NCBI GenBank assembly: GCA_945786855.1
Contig: CALZGI010000123.1
Coordinates: forward strand, 1 to 59,511
Source: Thermodesulfovibrionia bacterium
GTDB taxonomy: Bacteria; Nitrospirota; Thermodesulfovibrionia; UBA6902
Direction of reading: 5' to 3'
Length of the DNA: 59,511 nt
The position numbers and the translations under genes were made by a program. Below the pieces are notes generated by a model. That model saw nothing but the letters and a program-made list of their open reading frames with translations, had not been told where the DNA came from and made no database searches. Below are positions 26,236 through 37,059 of this stretch, piece after piece. Numbering within the stretch: the stretch's first letter is position 1; each line of letters starts with the position of its first letter.

Positions 26236-28392
26236 GTGTCAGGAGCAGGCAGAACATTCAGCGAGTCATGGCACCGCGTTGCCAATCAGAAAGTTAGTCT
26301 TCTATCGACGGTAAAAGTCCACAAACAGATGTATCGCGGTCAAAGGTGGTATGTCCTCCATGATCCCTTCAATAATCATTTTTTCCGTATTCGCCCCGAG
26401 GCCTATGAATTTGTTGCACGGCTGCGCCCGGACAGTACAATAGAGCAGGTATGGGAAGAATGCCTCGATCATGATCCTGACGGGGCCCCGGGACAGGATG
26501 ACGTGATACAATTGCTGGGACAGCTCTATTTCTCAAACCTTCTGTATCACGAGTTTCCTCCTGACAGTGCAAAGCTTTTTGAACGGTACAGCAAACGCAA
26601 GCAGAAAGAAGTCCAGTCAAAACTTATGAGCATCATGTTCTTCCGGCTGCCCCTCTTCGACCCCGAGCGGCTTCTGAAAAAGCTCATTCCCCTGATAAGA
26701 ATGATAGCGAGTCCTGCGGGCTTTATATTCTGGCTGGTGAGCGCTCTCTTTGCCGGAAAGGTCCTTATTGACCACTTTGACATGGCAATGACTGAAGCAC
26801 AGGGGATTCTTGCACCCGATAATTTGATATTTCTCTATGCCGGGCTCGTCATGGTTAAGGCGCTCCATGAATTCGGCCATGCATTCGCCTGTAAGCGTTA
26901 CGGTGGGGAGGTTCACACCATAGGGGTGATGCTGCTGGTCTTTACGCCGCTGCCGTACATGGATGCAACATCAAGCTGGTCTTTCCGCAGCAAATGGAAG
27001 AGGGCCCTCGTAGGTGCATCGGGAATGACATTTGAAATTTTTGCAGCCTCCCTTGCTGTATTCATATGGGCCTGCACAGGCCAGGGGATGCTTCACAGCA
27101 TTGCATACAACATCATGTTTATAGCATCAGTATCAACGGTACTGTTTAATGCAAATCCGCTTCTTCGGTATGATGGATATTATATTCTTGCTGACCTTTT
27201 AGAAATACCGAACCTGCATTCACGGGCACGAATGCAGCTCAGGCATATTACAGAACACTATATTTTCGGATGCAGGGATTCTGTCAGTCCGTCCCACACC
27301 CTGAAGGAGGCATCGTGGCTGGCTGCATTTGGTGTACTGAGCGGCGTCTATCGGATTTTTGTATTTTCAGCAATCATACTTTTTGTGGCTGACCGGTTTC
27401 TTCTGGCGGGATTAATAATGGCATGTATTTGCATAATTTCCTGGGTTCTTGTTCCACTTGTCAAATTCCCACGGTATCTATTTTCCAGTCCCCGTCTGGC
27501 CAGAAACAGGCAGCGTGCAGTTTCAATCAGCTTTGGAACTCTTGCAGCGCTTCTGTTTTTTCTTTCACTCTTTCCTTTCCCCAGCAGTTTCCGGGCGCCG
27601 GGGGTCGTTGAAGCTGATACATACGTCCGTGTTGTGAATGACGCCCCGGGATATGTAAAAAATATTCTCGTCCCATCCGGAACAGCTGTCTCCTCCGGGA
27701 CTCCCCTTATGGAGCTTTCTAATCGTGAACTGGACCTGGAACTTGCAGCTGCACAGGCCCAGAAAAAGGAAACGCTTGCGCTTCAGATGCGGGCTCTTGA
27801 CCAGAGCGCCTCCGACCTCAAGCCGCTCCGTAACCGTCTTGTCTCAATAGAGAAGAAAATAAAGGACATGGAAGAAAGACGGGTGGCACTCGTCGTACGG
27901 GCGAGAAAGAGTGGTACTTGGGTTTCTCCCCGCATTCATGAGCTGCCGGGAACATGGGTTACCAGAGGTTCAGATATTGGCTCGATTGTCAACGATGCCG
28001 TGTTTCGATTTTCAGCTGTTGTATCTCAAACAGAAGCCTCCAATCTCTTTGCCGGAAGCATACGGGACGCTGAAGTCCGCCTGAGCGGGCAGGGCGGAGA
28101 TTCCCTGAAAGTAAGTAAATACAGATTTATTCCGTTTCAGCAGAAAACACTTCCGTCTGCTGCACTCGGGTGGCAGTCGGGAGGAGATGTGCAGGTTTCA
28201 GCAGAAGATGATACCGGTCTTGTGGCCGCCGAGCCATTTTTCCAGATTTATGCGAGTCTTAAAAAAAGAGAGGTCATAAAACTCCTGCACGGCCGTTCAG
28301 GCCAGATCAGATTCAATCTTGAAAGGGAAGCACTTCTCTTTCAGTGGGTCCGTAAATTCCAGCAGCTTCTGCAGAAGAGGTACCAGATATGA
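26236..28392 (+). CDS. PqqD-like / M50 membrane metalloprotease / HlyD fusion
   Basis: A 718-residue three-part protein starting at GTG 26236. Residues about 20-110 resemble a PqqD/RRE-like peptide-binding domain (YVLHDPFNNHFFRIRPEAYE, then LGQLYFSNLLYHEFP). Residues about 155-440 form a polytopic M50 (site-2-protease) domain with zinc motif HEFGH (211-215) and NPLLRYDG (307-314), so all expected catalytic residues are present. The C-terminal part (about 470-718) is periplasmic and HlyD-like: APGVVEADTYVRVVNDAPGY, GTAVSSGTPLMELSNRELDL, then helices and a second half-motif. Related M50-HlyD proteins occur in peptide maturation and export loci. Here it probably recognises, and perhaps cleaves, the exported giant proteins (inference). 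The stop overlaps the next start (ATGA). Confidence 0.88.
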   Translation: MSGAGRTFSESWHRVANQKVSLLSTVKVHKQMYRGQRWYVLHDPFNNHFFRIRPEAYEFVARLRPDSTIEQVWEECLDHDPDGAPGQDDVIQLLGQLYFSNLLYHEFPPDSAKLFERYSKRKQKEVQSKLMSIMFFRLPLFDPERLLKKLIPLIRMIASPAGFIFWLVSALFAGKVLIDHFDMAMTEAQGILAPDNLIFLYAGLVMVKALHEFGHAFACKRYGGEVHTIGVMLLVFTPLPYMDATSSWSFRSKWKRALVGASGMTFEIFAASLAVFIWACTGQGMLHSIAYNIMFIASVSTVLFNANPLLRYDGYYILADLLEIPNLHSRARMQLRHITEHYIFGCRDSVSPSHTLKEASWLAAFGVLSGVYRIFVFSAIILFVADRFLLAGLIMACICIISWVLVPLVKFPRYLFSSPRLARNRQRAVSISFGTLAALLFFLSLFPFPSSFRAPGVVEADTYVRVVNDAPGYVKNILVPSGTAVSSGTPLMELSNRELDLELAAAQAQKKETLALQMRALDQSASDLKPLRNRLVSIEKKIKDMEERRVALVVRARKSGTWVSPRIHELPGTWVTRGSDIGSIVNDAVFRFSAVVSQTEASNLFAGSIRDAEVRLSGQGGDSLKVSKYRFIPFQQKTLPSAALGWQSGGDVQVSAEDDTGLVAAEPFFQIYASLKKREVIKLLHGRSGQIRFNLEREALLFQWVRKFQQLLQKRYQI

Positions 28393-30380
28393 TTCTCCCT
28401 TCTGAGGACTACAGGGCCACATATATAAAAGAGCCTGACAAGATCCATAAGGGAATGGACAGGATTGTATCATCTGCTGTCAGGGGCTATCGAAGCCGGC
28501 AGGGAGTGCTGGAGAAAATGAAAGTCGAAGCGGAGGAGATCATTGGAAATTCGCTGAAATTACGGAATGATTCAGATAGCAAGCTCAAAGAATTTCTCAT
28601 GGAGACTCAATTATTGTACCGGCGGCAGGGGAGGGGATATGACAATAATCTCAATCATGCATTGGCCATAATGGTTGAGGTTTCGGAAAGGACGCTCGGG
28701 CTCCGGCCATACCCTGTTCAGATTCTGGGTGCGCTCGCCCTGTACCGGGGATATCTTGCAGAGATGGCAACAGGTGAAGGGAAAAGTCTTACTGCCTGTT
28801 TTCCTGCAGTCCTCGCGGGCTGGACAGGCAGGCCCTGTCACATTATTACAGCAAATGATTACCTTGCAGGACGTGATGCAGAGGTTACGAGAAAGTTCTA
28901 CTCTTTCTGCGGAGTATCGACTGGCTGGGTCAGCAGTGAAATGGAGCCACGTGAACGTCAAATGAATTACAGGAAAGACGTTGTATACACAACGAGCAAA
29001 GAAATCCTCGCTGACTTTCTGAGGGACCGCCTGAAAATGGGGAATTGTCACAAGCCCTCACGCCGTCTGATACGTCAGATGACTCAACCCCGTCAAAAAA
29101 TACAGGAGGACCTGGTCATGCGCGGGCTCGATACGGCGATTGTGGATGAGGCTGACAGCGTATTGATAGATGAGGCGGTGACACCACTCCTTATCTCCCA
29201 TCCCCAGGGGAACGATCATCTTCTTGAAGCATGCCGTGTTGCTCATGAAATTGCTGAAACTCTGACTCTCTCTGATGATTACCGCAGCGACATAACATAC
29301 CGGGAAATTCATCTGAATCAAGAAGGTCGAAATAAAATCGAGGCAATGGCTGAATCTCTTCCCGGCCTCTGGAAGGGAAATTCCCGGAGAGAGGAGCTGA
29401 TCATTCAGGCACTGACAGCCAGAGAATTTTACCATAGGGACAAACAATATGTTGTTGAGGATGATGAAGTTGTTATTGTGGATGAGTTCACGGGACGTCT
29501 CATGCCGAACCGGACATGGAAGCACGGTCTTCACCAGGCAGTCGAGGCCCGGGAGGGACTTGAACTGTCTGATCCCAGCGAAACCCTTGCCAGATTGAGT
29601 TTTCAAAGGTTCTTCCGCTTTTTCAGGAAGCTGAGTGGAATGACCGGCACAGCCAGTGAAGCTGCATCGGAGTTCTGGCATATATACAAGTTACCGGTCC
29701 TGAAAATACCGACCCATAAACCCTGCCTCCGCGACATGCTGCCGGACAGGTTTTTCCCGGATCAGGAAGAAAAGTGGGACGCGATTACGGAAGAAATTCT
29801 TCAATGTCATCAAACGGGCCGCCCGATCCTGGTGGGAACAAGAAGTGTCAGTGCAAGTGAAATGCTTGCGTCATTGCTTGAGAAGAAGGGGTTATCTTTC
29901 CAGCTGCTCAACGCTCTTCGCCACAGGGAGGAAGCACAAATTGTTGTCGGAGCCGGGAAGCGGGGATCAATAACCATAGCAACAAATATGGCGGGACGGG
30001 GAACCGACATTAAGCTGGAGAGAGGAGTGGCTGATTTGGGAGGGCTTCATGTAATTGCAACAGAACGTCACGAATCAGGCCGTATTGACCGTCAGCTGTT
30101 CGGACGTTGCTCACGGCAGGGCGACGCAGGGAGTACCCGGGCATTCGTAAGCATAGATGATGAACTTATCCGTAAGTTTGTCCCTTCAGCATTCAGGCAT
30201 GGACTGTCCTTGGCATTAGAAAAGAATACTGCAGGATCACAAATTATGGCAGAACGTGCAATCTCATATGCTCAGAATGCTGCCCAGCGTCTTGCATATC
30301 GTCAACGAAGGGGAGTACTTGAAACTGATACCTGGCTGGCAGAGGCACTGTCGTTTTCAGGTGCAGGGATTGATATGTAG
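28389..30380 (+). CDS. Shortened SecA-like ATPase
   Basis: A 663-residue SecA relative; housekeeping SecA is usually 800-900. NBD1 has TGEGKS (128-133; SecA has TGEGKT) and VDEADSVLIDEAVTPLLIS (SecA: VDEVDSILIDEARTP). A preprotein cross-linking-like region, GMTGTA, NBD2 VGTRSVSASE, ATNMAGRGTDIKL and GRCSRQGDAGSTR follow. All ATPase motifs therefore look competent. The protein ends soon after the first part of the helical scaffold (RAISYAQNAAQRLAYRQRRG), so the helical wing, the two-helix finger and the zinc-binding C-terminus are missing. It starts inside the M50 stop codon. It is unlikely to be the cell's general SecA and more likely powers the exporter encoded upstream. Confidence 0.9.
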   Translation: MILPSEDYRATYIKEPDKIHKGMDRIVSSAVRGYRSRQGVLEKMKVEAEEIIGNSLKLRNDSDSKLKEFLMETQLLYRRQGRGYDNNLNHALAIMVEVSERTLGLRPYPVQILGALALYRGYLAEMATGEGKSLTACFPAVLAGWTGRPCHIITANDYLAGRDAEVTRKFYSFCGVSTGWVSSEMEPRERQMNYRKDVVYTTSKEILADFLRDRLKMGNCHKPSRRLIRQMTQPRQKIQEDLVMRGLDTAIVDEADSVLIDEAVTPLLISHPQGNDHLLEACRVAHEIAETLTLSDDYRSDITYREIHLNQEGRNKIEAMAESLPGLWKGNSRREELIIQALTAREFYHRDKQYVVEDDEVVIVDEFTGRLMPNRTWKHGLHQAVEAREGLELSDPSETLARLSFQRFFRFFRKLSGMTGTASEAASEFWHIYKLPVLKIPTHKPCLRDMLPDRFFPDQEEKWDAITEEILQCHQTGRPILVGTRSVSASEMLASLLEKKGLSFQLLNALRHREEAQIVVGAGKRGSITIATNMAGRGTDIKLERGVADLGGLHVIATERHESGRIDRQLFGRCSRQGDAGSTRAFVSIDDELIRKFVPSAFRHGLSLALEKNTAGSQIMAERAISYAQNAAQRLAYRQRRGVLETDTWLAEALSFSGAGIDM

Positions 30381-30448
30381 CATCTTCCTGGATGGTACAA
30401 GAACAATTGATCACTTCCATGGAAGTACATAAGATCGCTGATTAAACT

Positions 30449-32218
30449 TTAGGTCTTTCGGGGAAGAAGTTTGTATAGTTCAATGTCTGTGAGGGGCTGG
30501 CTGAACAGGAAACCCTGGTATTGATCACAACGTATCTCCCGAAGGTGCTGCAACTGAGCCTCTGTTTCCACACCTTCAGCGACAGTGGTCAATCCCAGGT
30601 TCCTTGCAAGATATATGATCGTTGAAAATATCTTGACGTTCTTGGAGTCGCGGGACAAATTCACAATGAAAGACCTGTCGATTTTCAGCTCGTCTACAGG
30701 CAGTTCACTGAGATAGTTGAACGATGAATATCCTGTACCGAAATCATCGATGGCCAGTATAAGGCCCAATTCCCTGAATTGTTTCAGTGTTTTTATAGCA
30801 TGATCAACGTCTTCCATTAACAGGCTTTCCGTAATTTCAAGAGTGAGAAGGCGTGGATCGACACTGCTCCCGTCGACAATCCGCTTCACAATACTGAAAA
30901 ATTCCTTGTTCTGAAACTGACGGGCCGACAGGTTAATACTCATGCCTATGGGCGCTGTCTCTGTTTCGTTCCACTCTTCGAGCTGCGAAATTGCTTTGTT
31001 GAGTATCCACTCGCCGATTGGGGTAATGAGGCCCGTTTCCTCGGCAACAGGGATAAACACATCTGGCGGTATAAATTTATTGTCGTCGGGCCTCCATCGA
31101 AGCAGTGTTTCAACTCCTTTAATAACGTTTGTGCCCACATCCACCTTGGGCTGAAACTGCAGGATAAATTCATCTTTCTCAATGGCCTTTCTCAGCATGG
31201 TTTCAATACTTCTGCGATTTGAATAGAGCTCATTGATTGTACTGGTAGAAAACTGAAAGGAATCGCCCCCCTTGTTTTTTATATAATCCATGGCACTCGA
31301 TGCAAGGGTCAGTAATAATTCAACATCGTCACTTTCAGTCGGATAGGTGGCAATGCCGATACTGGCTTTGACATAAATATCCTTACCATCTGCCTGGAGA
31401 GGTTTACGGATCTCCCGGATTATTCGTTCGGCAACAATGGCAGCGCTTTCTTCACCATGAATGCGTTCCAAAAGCAGTGAGAATGAACTGCCCTCAATAC
31501 GAAACAGGTTCATTCCGGCTTCATATTCCTGTGTTCCATGTCCGAGGATATCAACATTTCTGATGGCTCCCCTGATCCGGTCCGCGATCTGACACAGCAC
31601 TTTGTCTGCAGTTCGCGTCCCAAACGTCGCGTTGACCCTGTCGAAATTGTCCAGGGCAATATTCATCACTGCCAGCTGCTCGCCGTAGCGTTTTGCCTTG
31701 TTCAACGCCCATTCACAGCGATCAAGAAACATGTGTCTGTTTGGAAGTCCCGTCAGGGTATCATAAAATGTCAGATGGTCCGAATATTCCTTTGCCACCA
31801 AAGTGTTGCGGACCCTCAGACAAAGTTCACTCGGGTCTACCGGTTTGGCCAGAAAATCAGTGGCACCGAGGTCCAGTGCCCGCAGTTTGTCCTCCGGCTT
31901 TATGGAAGATGTCAGTATGATTATGGGAAGACGGTTGAATTTCGGATGTTTCCGCACTTCAAGCAGAATGTCGAATCCGGAAACATCCGGCATTATGAGA
32001 TCAAGCAGGATAATATCAGGATTCGATTCTTCCATGAACTGCAATGACCGGGCAGGGTCTTCAACCTGTACGAAACGGCGATATCCGAAGTCCTCCAGAT
32101 AGGCCTTGACCATTCCAATGGTCGTAGGTTCATCGTCAACCATCATTATCTTAAGATCAGTAATAGTCCGGCCGCTATGTCTTGATCCCTGTTCCTCTTT
32201 TACGGAATTATATTTCAT
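30449..32218 (-). CDS. Response regulator with degenerate GGDEF and EAL domain, copy 1
   Basis: A 589-residue REC-GGDEF-EAL protein. REC (about residues 22-140) has MMVDDE and [11 protein letters not shown] with the phospho-acceptor Asp. The GGDEF site is replaced by [12 protein letters not shown], so cyclase activity is not expected. The EAL part keeps the catalytic residues: KGVETLLRW (ETL in place of EAL, Glu kept), [34 protein letters not shown] and AEGVE. It therefore probably degrades c-di-GMP when phosphorylated. GAGG stands close to ATG 32218. The start overlaps the end of the upstream paralogue by 11 bases. Convergent to the SecA-like gene, with 68 bases between. Confidence 0.93.
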   Translation of the reverse strand: MKYNSVKEEQGSRHSGRTITDLKIMMVDDEPTTIGMVKAYLEDFGYRRFVQVEDPARSLQFMEESNPDIILLDLIMPDVSGFDILLEVRKHPKFNRLPIIILTSSIKPEDKLRALDLGATDFLAKPVDPSELCLRVRNTLVAKEYSDHLTFYDTLTGLPNRHMFLDRCEWALNKAKRYGEQLAVMNIALDNFDRVNATFGTRTADKVLCQIADRIRGAIRNVDILGHGTQEYEAGMNLFRIEGSSFSLLLERIHGEESAAIVAERIIREIRKPLQADGKDIYVKASIGIATYPTESDDVELLLTLASSAMDYIKNKGGDSFQFSTSTINELYSNRRSIETMLRKAIEKDEFILQFQPKVDVGTNVIKGVETLLRWRPDDNKFIPPDVFIPVAEETGLITPIGEWILNKAISQLEEWNETETAPIGMSINLSARQFQNKEFFSIVKRIVDGSSVDPRLLTLEITESLLMEDVDHAIKTLKQFRELGLILAIDDFGTGYSSFNYLSELPVDELKIDRSFIVNLSRDSKNVKIFSTIIYLARNLGLTTVAEGVETEAQLQHLREIRCDQYQGFLFSQPLTDIELYKLLPRKT

Positions 32219-34010
32219 TGTCCTCAGAGTGTTGCGAAAGCTGTTTCGTCAGCTCGAGCGCCGTTACGGGCCTGCCGAATTTAAACCCCTGACACTGGTC
32301 GCAGCCAGCCTGCTTCAGCATGTTTGACTGTACTTCTGTCTCGACGCCCTCGGCTACGGTAATCAGCCTCAGACTGCGCGCGAGAAATATGATACTTGTT
32401 ACTATTGCGAGGCTGTCAGCGCTTTCAGACAAGTCAGTGATAAAAGACCGGTCGATCTTCAGTTCGTCCACAGGCAGTTTTCTGAGATAACTGAAGGATG
32501 AGTATCCTGTACCGAAATCATCAATCGATAATTGAAGGCCCATGTCTTTTATTTTTCTCAATGTATCTATTTTTTTCTCAATATCATCTATCAGTACACT
32601 CTCGGTAAGTTCCAGGGTAACATACTGCGGGGCCACGCCGCTCTCGTCAATTGCGTCTCGCACAACTTTCAGCAGGTCAGGATCCTGAAACTGTTTTACT
32701 GAAAGGTTAACGCTCATGCTTATGGGAACCTTCCCTGCCACATTCCACTTCTTTAACTGATGGCATGCTGTGCGAAGGACCCATTCTCCGATGGGCACAA
32801 TGAGCCCTGTTTCCTCTGTTATGGGGATAAATTCACCGGGAGGCATTAGGCCGTTGTTGACATCTTTCCAGCGGAGCAGTGCTTCAACTCCTTTGATGGC
32901 CCCAGTCCTGAAATCGAATTTCGGCTGATAATGGAGAACAAATTCATCTTTCTCAAGGGCCTTCCGGAGACCCGACTCGAGACTCAGGCGCTTTCTGTAC
33001 ATCGAATTTATTCCGATCGAGGAAAATTGAAAAGAGTTCCCGCCGGTATTTTTTGCATAATCTCTGGCACTTGACGCGAGCCGCAGCAGTGCAACGGAGT
33101 CTTCACTTTCAGCAGGATATGATGCAATCCCGATACTGGCCGTTAAATATATATCCGTCCCGTCAAGGGTCAGCGGCTCTCTAACCGCTTCGAGCAGGCG
33201 TGTGGCCGCGACCGCAGCATTCTCCACATTTTCAATTCGGTTCAAAAGGAGCGAAAAGGTCCCGCTTTCTATCCGGAATAATTTCAATATCGGGTCCTCT
33301 TTCCCTAAAGAGGGGCCAAGTACATCAGTGCGCCTGATTATATGCTCAATTCTCTCGGCCATTATGCGCATAATGTTATCTCCCGCGCTGAGTCCCATCG
33401 TCGCGTTGATTCTGTCAAAGTTGTCAATCGCAATGTTAAGCAAAGCAAGATTTTCCTTGTAACGCTTCGCTTTATCCAATGCCCATTCAAAGTGTTCAAG
33501 AAACATTCTCCTGTTCGGCAGGTTCGTCATTGGATCATAATAGGCCAGGCGGTCGCTATATGCTTTGGCGGCAAGTGTGTTACGGACCCTCAGGCGAAGT
33601 TCACTCGGGTCTACCGGCTTTGCAAGCAGGTCTGTAGCTCCCAGGTCCAGAGCACGGAGTTTGTTCTCTCCATCCGATGAAGAAGTCAATATAATAACGG
33701 GCATGTGTTTGAACTTCGGATCTGCTCGAACCTGCTCCAGAATGTCAAAGCCGGAAACTTCCGGCATGACAAGATCAAGAAGAAGGATATCAGGAGCATT
33801 ATCCTTCATCATCTTCATTGCCTGCGTTGAGTCTTCAATCAGAATGAATTTTTCATATCCCGCGTCTTCCAGAAAGGCCTGTACAACCTCCATGGTGATC
33901 ATTTCGTCATCAACCATCATGATAGTAGCGCCGGAGAGACGATTGAACTCATCCGAAGTGTATTCTCTCTGTACTTGTTTCTCTGAAGGCATGTTACTTA
34001 TTGTCTCCAT
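32208..34010 (-). CDS. Response regulator with degenerate GGDEF and EAL domain, copy 2
   Basis: A 600-residue paralogue of the following gene with the same domain order. REC has MMVDDE and [11 protein letters not shown]. The GGDEF motif is again lost ([12 protein letters not shown]). The EAL domain is canonical: [43 protein letters not shown] and AEGVE. The two copies differ enough that the duplication is not recent, yet both keep the same degenerate GGDEF form, suggesting that this half has a retained non-catalytic role such as GTP or dimer sensing (inference). A second possible start is the ATG at 33992, which has a GGAG upstream. The hybrid kinase ends 48 bases before this gene and could phosphorylate it. 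Confidence 0.93.
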   Translation of the reverse strand: METISNMPSEKQVQREYTSDEFNRLSGATIMMVDDEMITMEVVQAFLEDAGYEKFILIEDSTQAMKMMKDNAPDILLLDLVMPEVSGFDILEQVRADPKFKHMPVIILTSSSDGENKLRALDLGATDLLAKPVDPSELRLRVRNTLAAKAYSDRLAYYDPMTNLPNRRMFLEHFEWALDKAKRYKENLALLNIAIDNFDRINATMGLSAGDNIMRIMAERIEHIIRRTDVLGPSLGKEDPILKLFRIESGTFSLLLNRIENVENAAVAATRLLEAVREPLTLDGTDIYLTASIGIASYPAESEDSVALLRLASSARDYAKNTGGNSFQFSSIGINSMYRKRLSLESGLRKALEKDEFVLHYQPKFDFRTGAIKGVEALLRWKDVNNGLMPPGEFIPITEETGLIVPIGEWVLRTACHQLKKWNVAGKVPISMSVNLSVKQFQDPDLLKVVRDAIDESGVAPQYVTLELTESVLIDDIEKKIDTLRKIKDMGLQLSIDDFGTGYSSFSYLRKLPVDELKIDRSFITDLSESADSLAIVTSIIFLARSLRLITVAEGVETEVQSNMLKQAGCDQCQGFKFGRPVTALELTKQLSQHSEDNEI

Positions 34011-34058
34011 AGCAGTATAATCCCCGCTGCTGTTCTATTCTTATGATTCCATTTCCCA

Positions 34059-36989
34059 CTATCCTGCGATGCCTTCCCCGTCATTACCGGTATAACCATC
34101 TCCCGGAGACACAATTTCTTTGGCCAGTGATTTTACCTGCTCAAGCATTTGCCCGGCCTGATCTCCCTGCTGCTGTCTGGCATAATTTTCGAGTTCTGCC
34201 GTCGGTTCGGTAAAAGCATCATACCCGACGGTGCCTCCGGCACCTTTCAGCCAGTGTGCGAGCCCCGCGAGTTCCTCGAGGTCTCCCTGTTTCCAGGCCT
34301 CTTCCATTTTTACTATCTGTCCTTCCAGTTTTTTGACGAATGCAAGAATAAGTCTCTCAAATCTCGGGTTATCTGCCAGACGTGAAACAACGGGTTTCCC
34401 TGCCTGCTGAACCGTTTTTGAAACAATTGATTGATTGATATCCGGGATGACCTCTGAAGGCCTGATTTCACCACCAGACGAGGGAGAGGTCCCGTTTCCA
34501 GGAACCTCCATCCGCAGGGCCAGTTCCTGCAGATTAACTATTGCTTTTTTCACACCCTCTCCGTTCCCTTCCTTTGCGCATATTTCGAGGGTCCTTGCAG
34601 GTTCGGTGAATTCATCAAATCCGACGGTCCCGCCTGCACCTTTTAACCAGTGAGCGAGGTTCGCCACTTCCTCTAAATTATCCTGATCGGAGGCCTGTTC
34701 CATAGCCTGCAACTGATCAGTAAGCCTTGTCGCAAATCGTGTGATAAGGGACCGGAACTTTTCGTTGCCGGCCGGAAGACTTGAAACAATAGGACTGCAA
34801 TCGGCAGATGATAATTCTGCACCACCCTCCACAGGGTTTGCTGAAACACTGACACTCTGTATTTCATCTGGATCCATCTGTTCTCCACCAAGCAGATCTG
34901 CCATGAGTTTCATGAAGTGGTCGATATTAATCGGCTTTGTCAGGTAACCGGAGTATCCCGCATCGAGGCACTTCTGCTCATATCCCTTCATTGCATGGGC
35001 AGTCAGGGCAATAATGGGTATTGTACCGTCCTTTTCCCGTATATGCCCAGTAGCAGTGAAACCATCCATCACCGGCATCTGGACGTCCATAAGAATTACG
35101 TCATATCTGGTATGAAAGGCCTTCTCCACTCCCTCTTTCCCATTTTCAGCCTCATCCACGATAAGCCCGGCTTCTTCGAGGAGAAGCCGCACAAGTTCGC
35201 GGTTTTCTGCACCGTCATCGACAACGAGAACGCGGGATTCGGGCAATTTCCAGTGAACTGTCTCTTCCGTTTCATAAGCCTGCTGTGACAGCAGCACTTC
35301 TTCGGGTTCGAGAAAAGGTACTCCACTTACATCGCCTGCCGGCAGGGTAATTGTAAAGATACTTCCCTTGCCCGGTTCGCTTTCGACATGGATGTCACCA
35401 CCCATGGACCTTGCGAATTTGCGGCTGATGGAAAGTCCGAGGCCTGTTCCTCCAAAACGACGGGTTACTGTACTGTCGGCCTGGACAAAGGGTTCAAATA
35501 TGGCGTCCAGCTTGTCCGGGTTCATTCCGATTCCTGTGTCGCTAATGGAGATCAGAAAACGGGAATCTCCGTGAGAATCATCAAAGATGCATTTGACGTG
35601 AACGCTCCCCTGCTCAGTAAACTTGACGGAGTTCCCCACGAGGTTGAACACCATCTGCCTCAGTCGGGACTGGTCTGATTCAATATAGGCGGGAAGGGCC
35701 GTCTCTGCGCTGAACTCGAGCGATACGCCATTTCCCTGTGCTTTGCTCTTCAAGATATTTATAACTTCATGGATAATTTTATGAGGTTCAACTCTCGCGA
35801 GTTCCAGTTCCATTTGTCCTGCTTCTACCTTGGAAAGATCGAGTATATCATTGATAAGATTCAGTAAATGCTGGCCACTGCCGTGGACAATATTGAGAAA
35901 TTTGCCAACTTCTTTTTTACTTCGTACCTTCCCACGTCTCAGTACATCAGTAAAACCCAGGATAGCATTCATTGGCGTGCGGATCTCATGGCTCATACTT
36001 GCAAGAAAGACACTCTTGGCCTCGTTGGCAGCCACTGCTTCTTCCCTGGATCTGCGCAGTTCAACTTCTTTTTCTTCAAGCTGAGTAAGATCATCAAAAC
36101 TCACCAGAACACCGGCATATTTGCCGCGGGCACCGAGGACAGGAGAACAGTTCGTCTTGAATGTCCTCACGCTTTTATCAGGCAGCATCAGGCGGATCAT
36201 TTGGTTTTTTTGTGTCTCGCCTATTTTCATGGCCTGTACCCAGGGGCGGTCGGCCTTTTCGATTTTATTCCCTGAACTGTCGATCCAGGGAAGATCACCT
36301 GTACGGTGCCCAAGAAGTTCCTCTGAGGTTTTTCCTATCATTGTGGAAAATGCCATATTGGCAAGTACGATCTGATCTTTTCGATCAATCACCAACAGTC
36401 CCTCCGCCATGGTATCGAGGGCTGACCTTACCCTTCCCGGTATTGCTTCGGAGGGATTCAGATGGCGCAGCATTCTTCCTAAGTAGAAATAGAATGCAAC
36501 AAGACTGCCTCCTCCGAGAAAGAGAACGAGCCGGACCATCGGGTTCTCAACGATTCCCATGAATCCTTCCGTTGTCAGCGCGGTGAAACGCAGTTCCAGT
36601 TGTCCCCATTTCTGGTCACCCGCGTATATAGGGACCTTTATCTGAGAATCCGTTGAATATTCACCGGTCATGAACTGCCAGTCTTTATCATGTTCTCCGG
36701 TGGCAATCAGTAAGTGACCGTCTTTCCTGCGAATCGCTGTCGAAAGGAGGTCGTCATTGCGCTCGACCATCAGTCGAAGGTGTTCATCCAGCTGCTGGAC
36801 CCGAATATGTTTCTCCATGACCAGCGATGAACTGTGGACAGCCATTGCCTCGGCAAGAGACGCCCGTCCTGTCCGCACGGCACTGTCCCTGTCCGGCACG
36901 AGCCCGAAATAAAAAGCCAGCATGAGCAGACTGATGATGAATCCCACCTGACCTATTGCAACACGGAATTTCGAACTAAGCATTTTCAT
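34059..36989 (-). CDS. Hybrid histidine kinase with receiver and two HPt domains
   Basis: A 976-residue membrane kinase. Membrane helix 1 (about residues 11-30, ending GLVPD), a periplasmic region (about 31-150, with [15 protein letters not shown]) and helix 2 (about 152-170) form a sensor that is shared with the diguanylate cyclase at 54302-55837. PAS follows (about 185-310). HisKA has [16 protein letters not shown]; HATPase has [21 protein letters not shown] and [10 protein letters not shown]. The receiver has [12 protein letters not shown] and LTKPI. Two HPt domains end the protein, each with the phospho-His in [12 protein letters not shown]; they are more alike than expected from ancient divergence. 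Two HPt domains may feed the two REC-EAL proteins encoded next to it (inference). Confidence 0.93.
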   Translation of the reverse strand: MKMLSSKFRVAIGQVGFIISLLMLAFYFGLVPDRDSAVRTGRASLAEAMAVHSSSLVMEKHIRVQQLDEHLRLMVERNDDLLSTAIRRKDGHLLIATGEHDKDWQFMTGEYSTDSQIKVPIYAGDQKWGQLELRFTALTTEGFMGIVENPMVRLVLFLGGGSLVAFYFYLGRMLRHLNPSEAIPGRVRSALDTMAEGLLVIDRKDQIVLANMAFSTMIGKTSEELLGHRTGDLPWIDSSGNKIEKADRPWVQAMKIGETQKNQMIRLMLPDKSVRTFKTNCSPVLGARGKYAGVLVSFDDLTQLEEKEVELRRSREEAVAANEAKSVFLASMSHEIRTPMNAILGFTDVLRRGKVRSKKEVGKFLNIVHGSGQHLLNLINDILDLSKVEAGQMELELARVEPHKIIHEVINILKSKAQGNGVSLEFSAETALPAYIESDQSRLRQMVFNLVGNSVKFTEQGSVHVKCIFDDSHGDSRFLISISDTGIGMNPDKLDAIFEPFVQADSTVTRRFGGTGLGLSISRKFARSMGGDIHVESEPGKGSIFTITLPAGDVSGVPFLEPEEVLLSQQAYETEETVHWKLPESRVLVVDDGAENRELVRLLLEEAGLIVDEAENGKEGVEKAFHTRYDVILMDVQMPVMDGFTATGHIREKDGTIPIIALTAHAMKGYEQKCLDAGYSGYLTKPINIDHFMKLMADLLGGEQMDPDEIQSVSVSANPVEGGAELSSADCSPIVSSLPAGNEKFRSLITRFATRLTDQLQAMEQASDQDNLEEVANLAHWLKGAGGTVGFDEFTEPARTLEICAKEGNGEGVKKAIVNLQELALRMEVPGNGTSPSSGGEIRPSEVIPDINQSIVSKTVQQAGKPVVSRLADNPRFERLILAFVKKLEGQIVKMEEAWKQGDLEELAGLAHWLKGAGGTVGYDAFTEPTAELENYARQQQGDQAGQMLEQVKSLAKEIVSPGDGYTGNDGEGIAG

Positions 36990-37059
36990 GATATTACAAT
37001 TGCTTTCAATGTATAAGTGCCCTAGGGCTAAATCGTAAGACGAAGCTTTAAATTATCCT

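Noticed and set aside
28389-30380. Housekeeping SecA
   Set aside because: The protein is about 200 residues short, lacks the finger and C-terminal zinc motif, and is encoded inside an exporter operon.
30414-30427. Palindrome ACTTCCATGGAAGT as terminator between convergent genes
   Set aside because: It has no loop and no U-run; no convincing intrinsic terminator was found there or elsewhere in the window.
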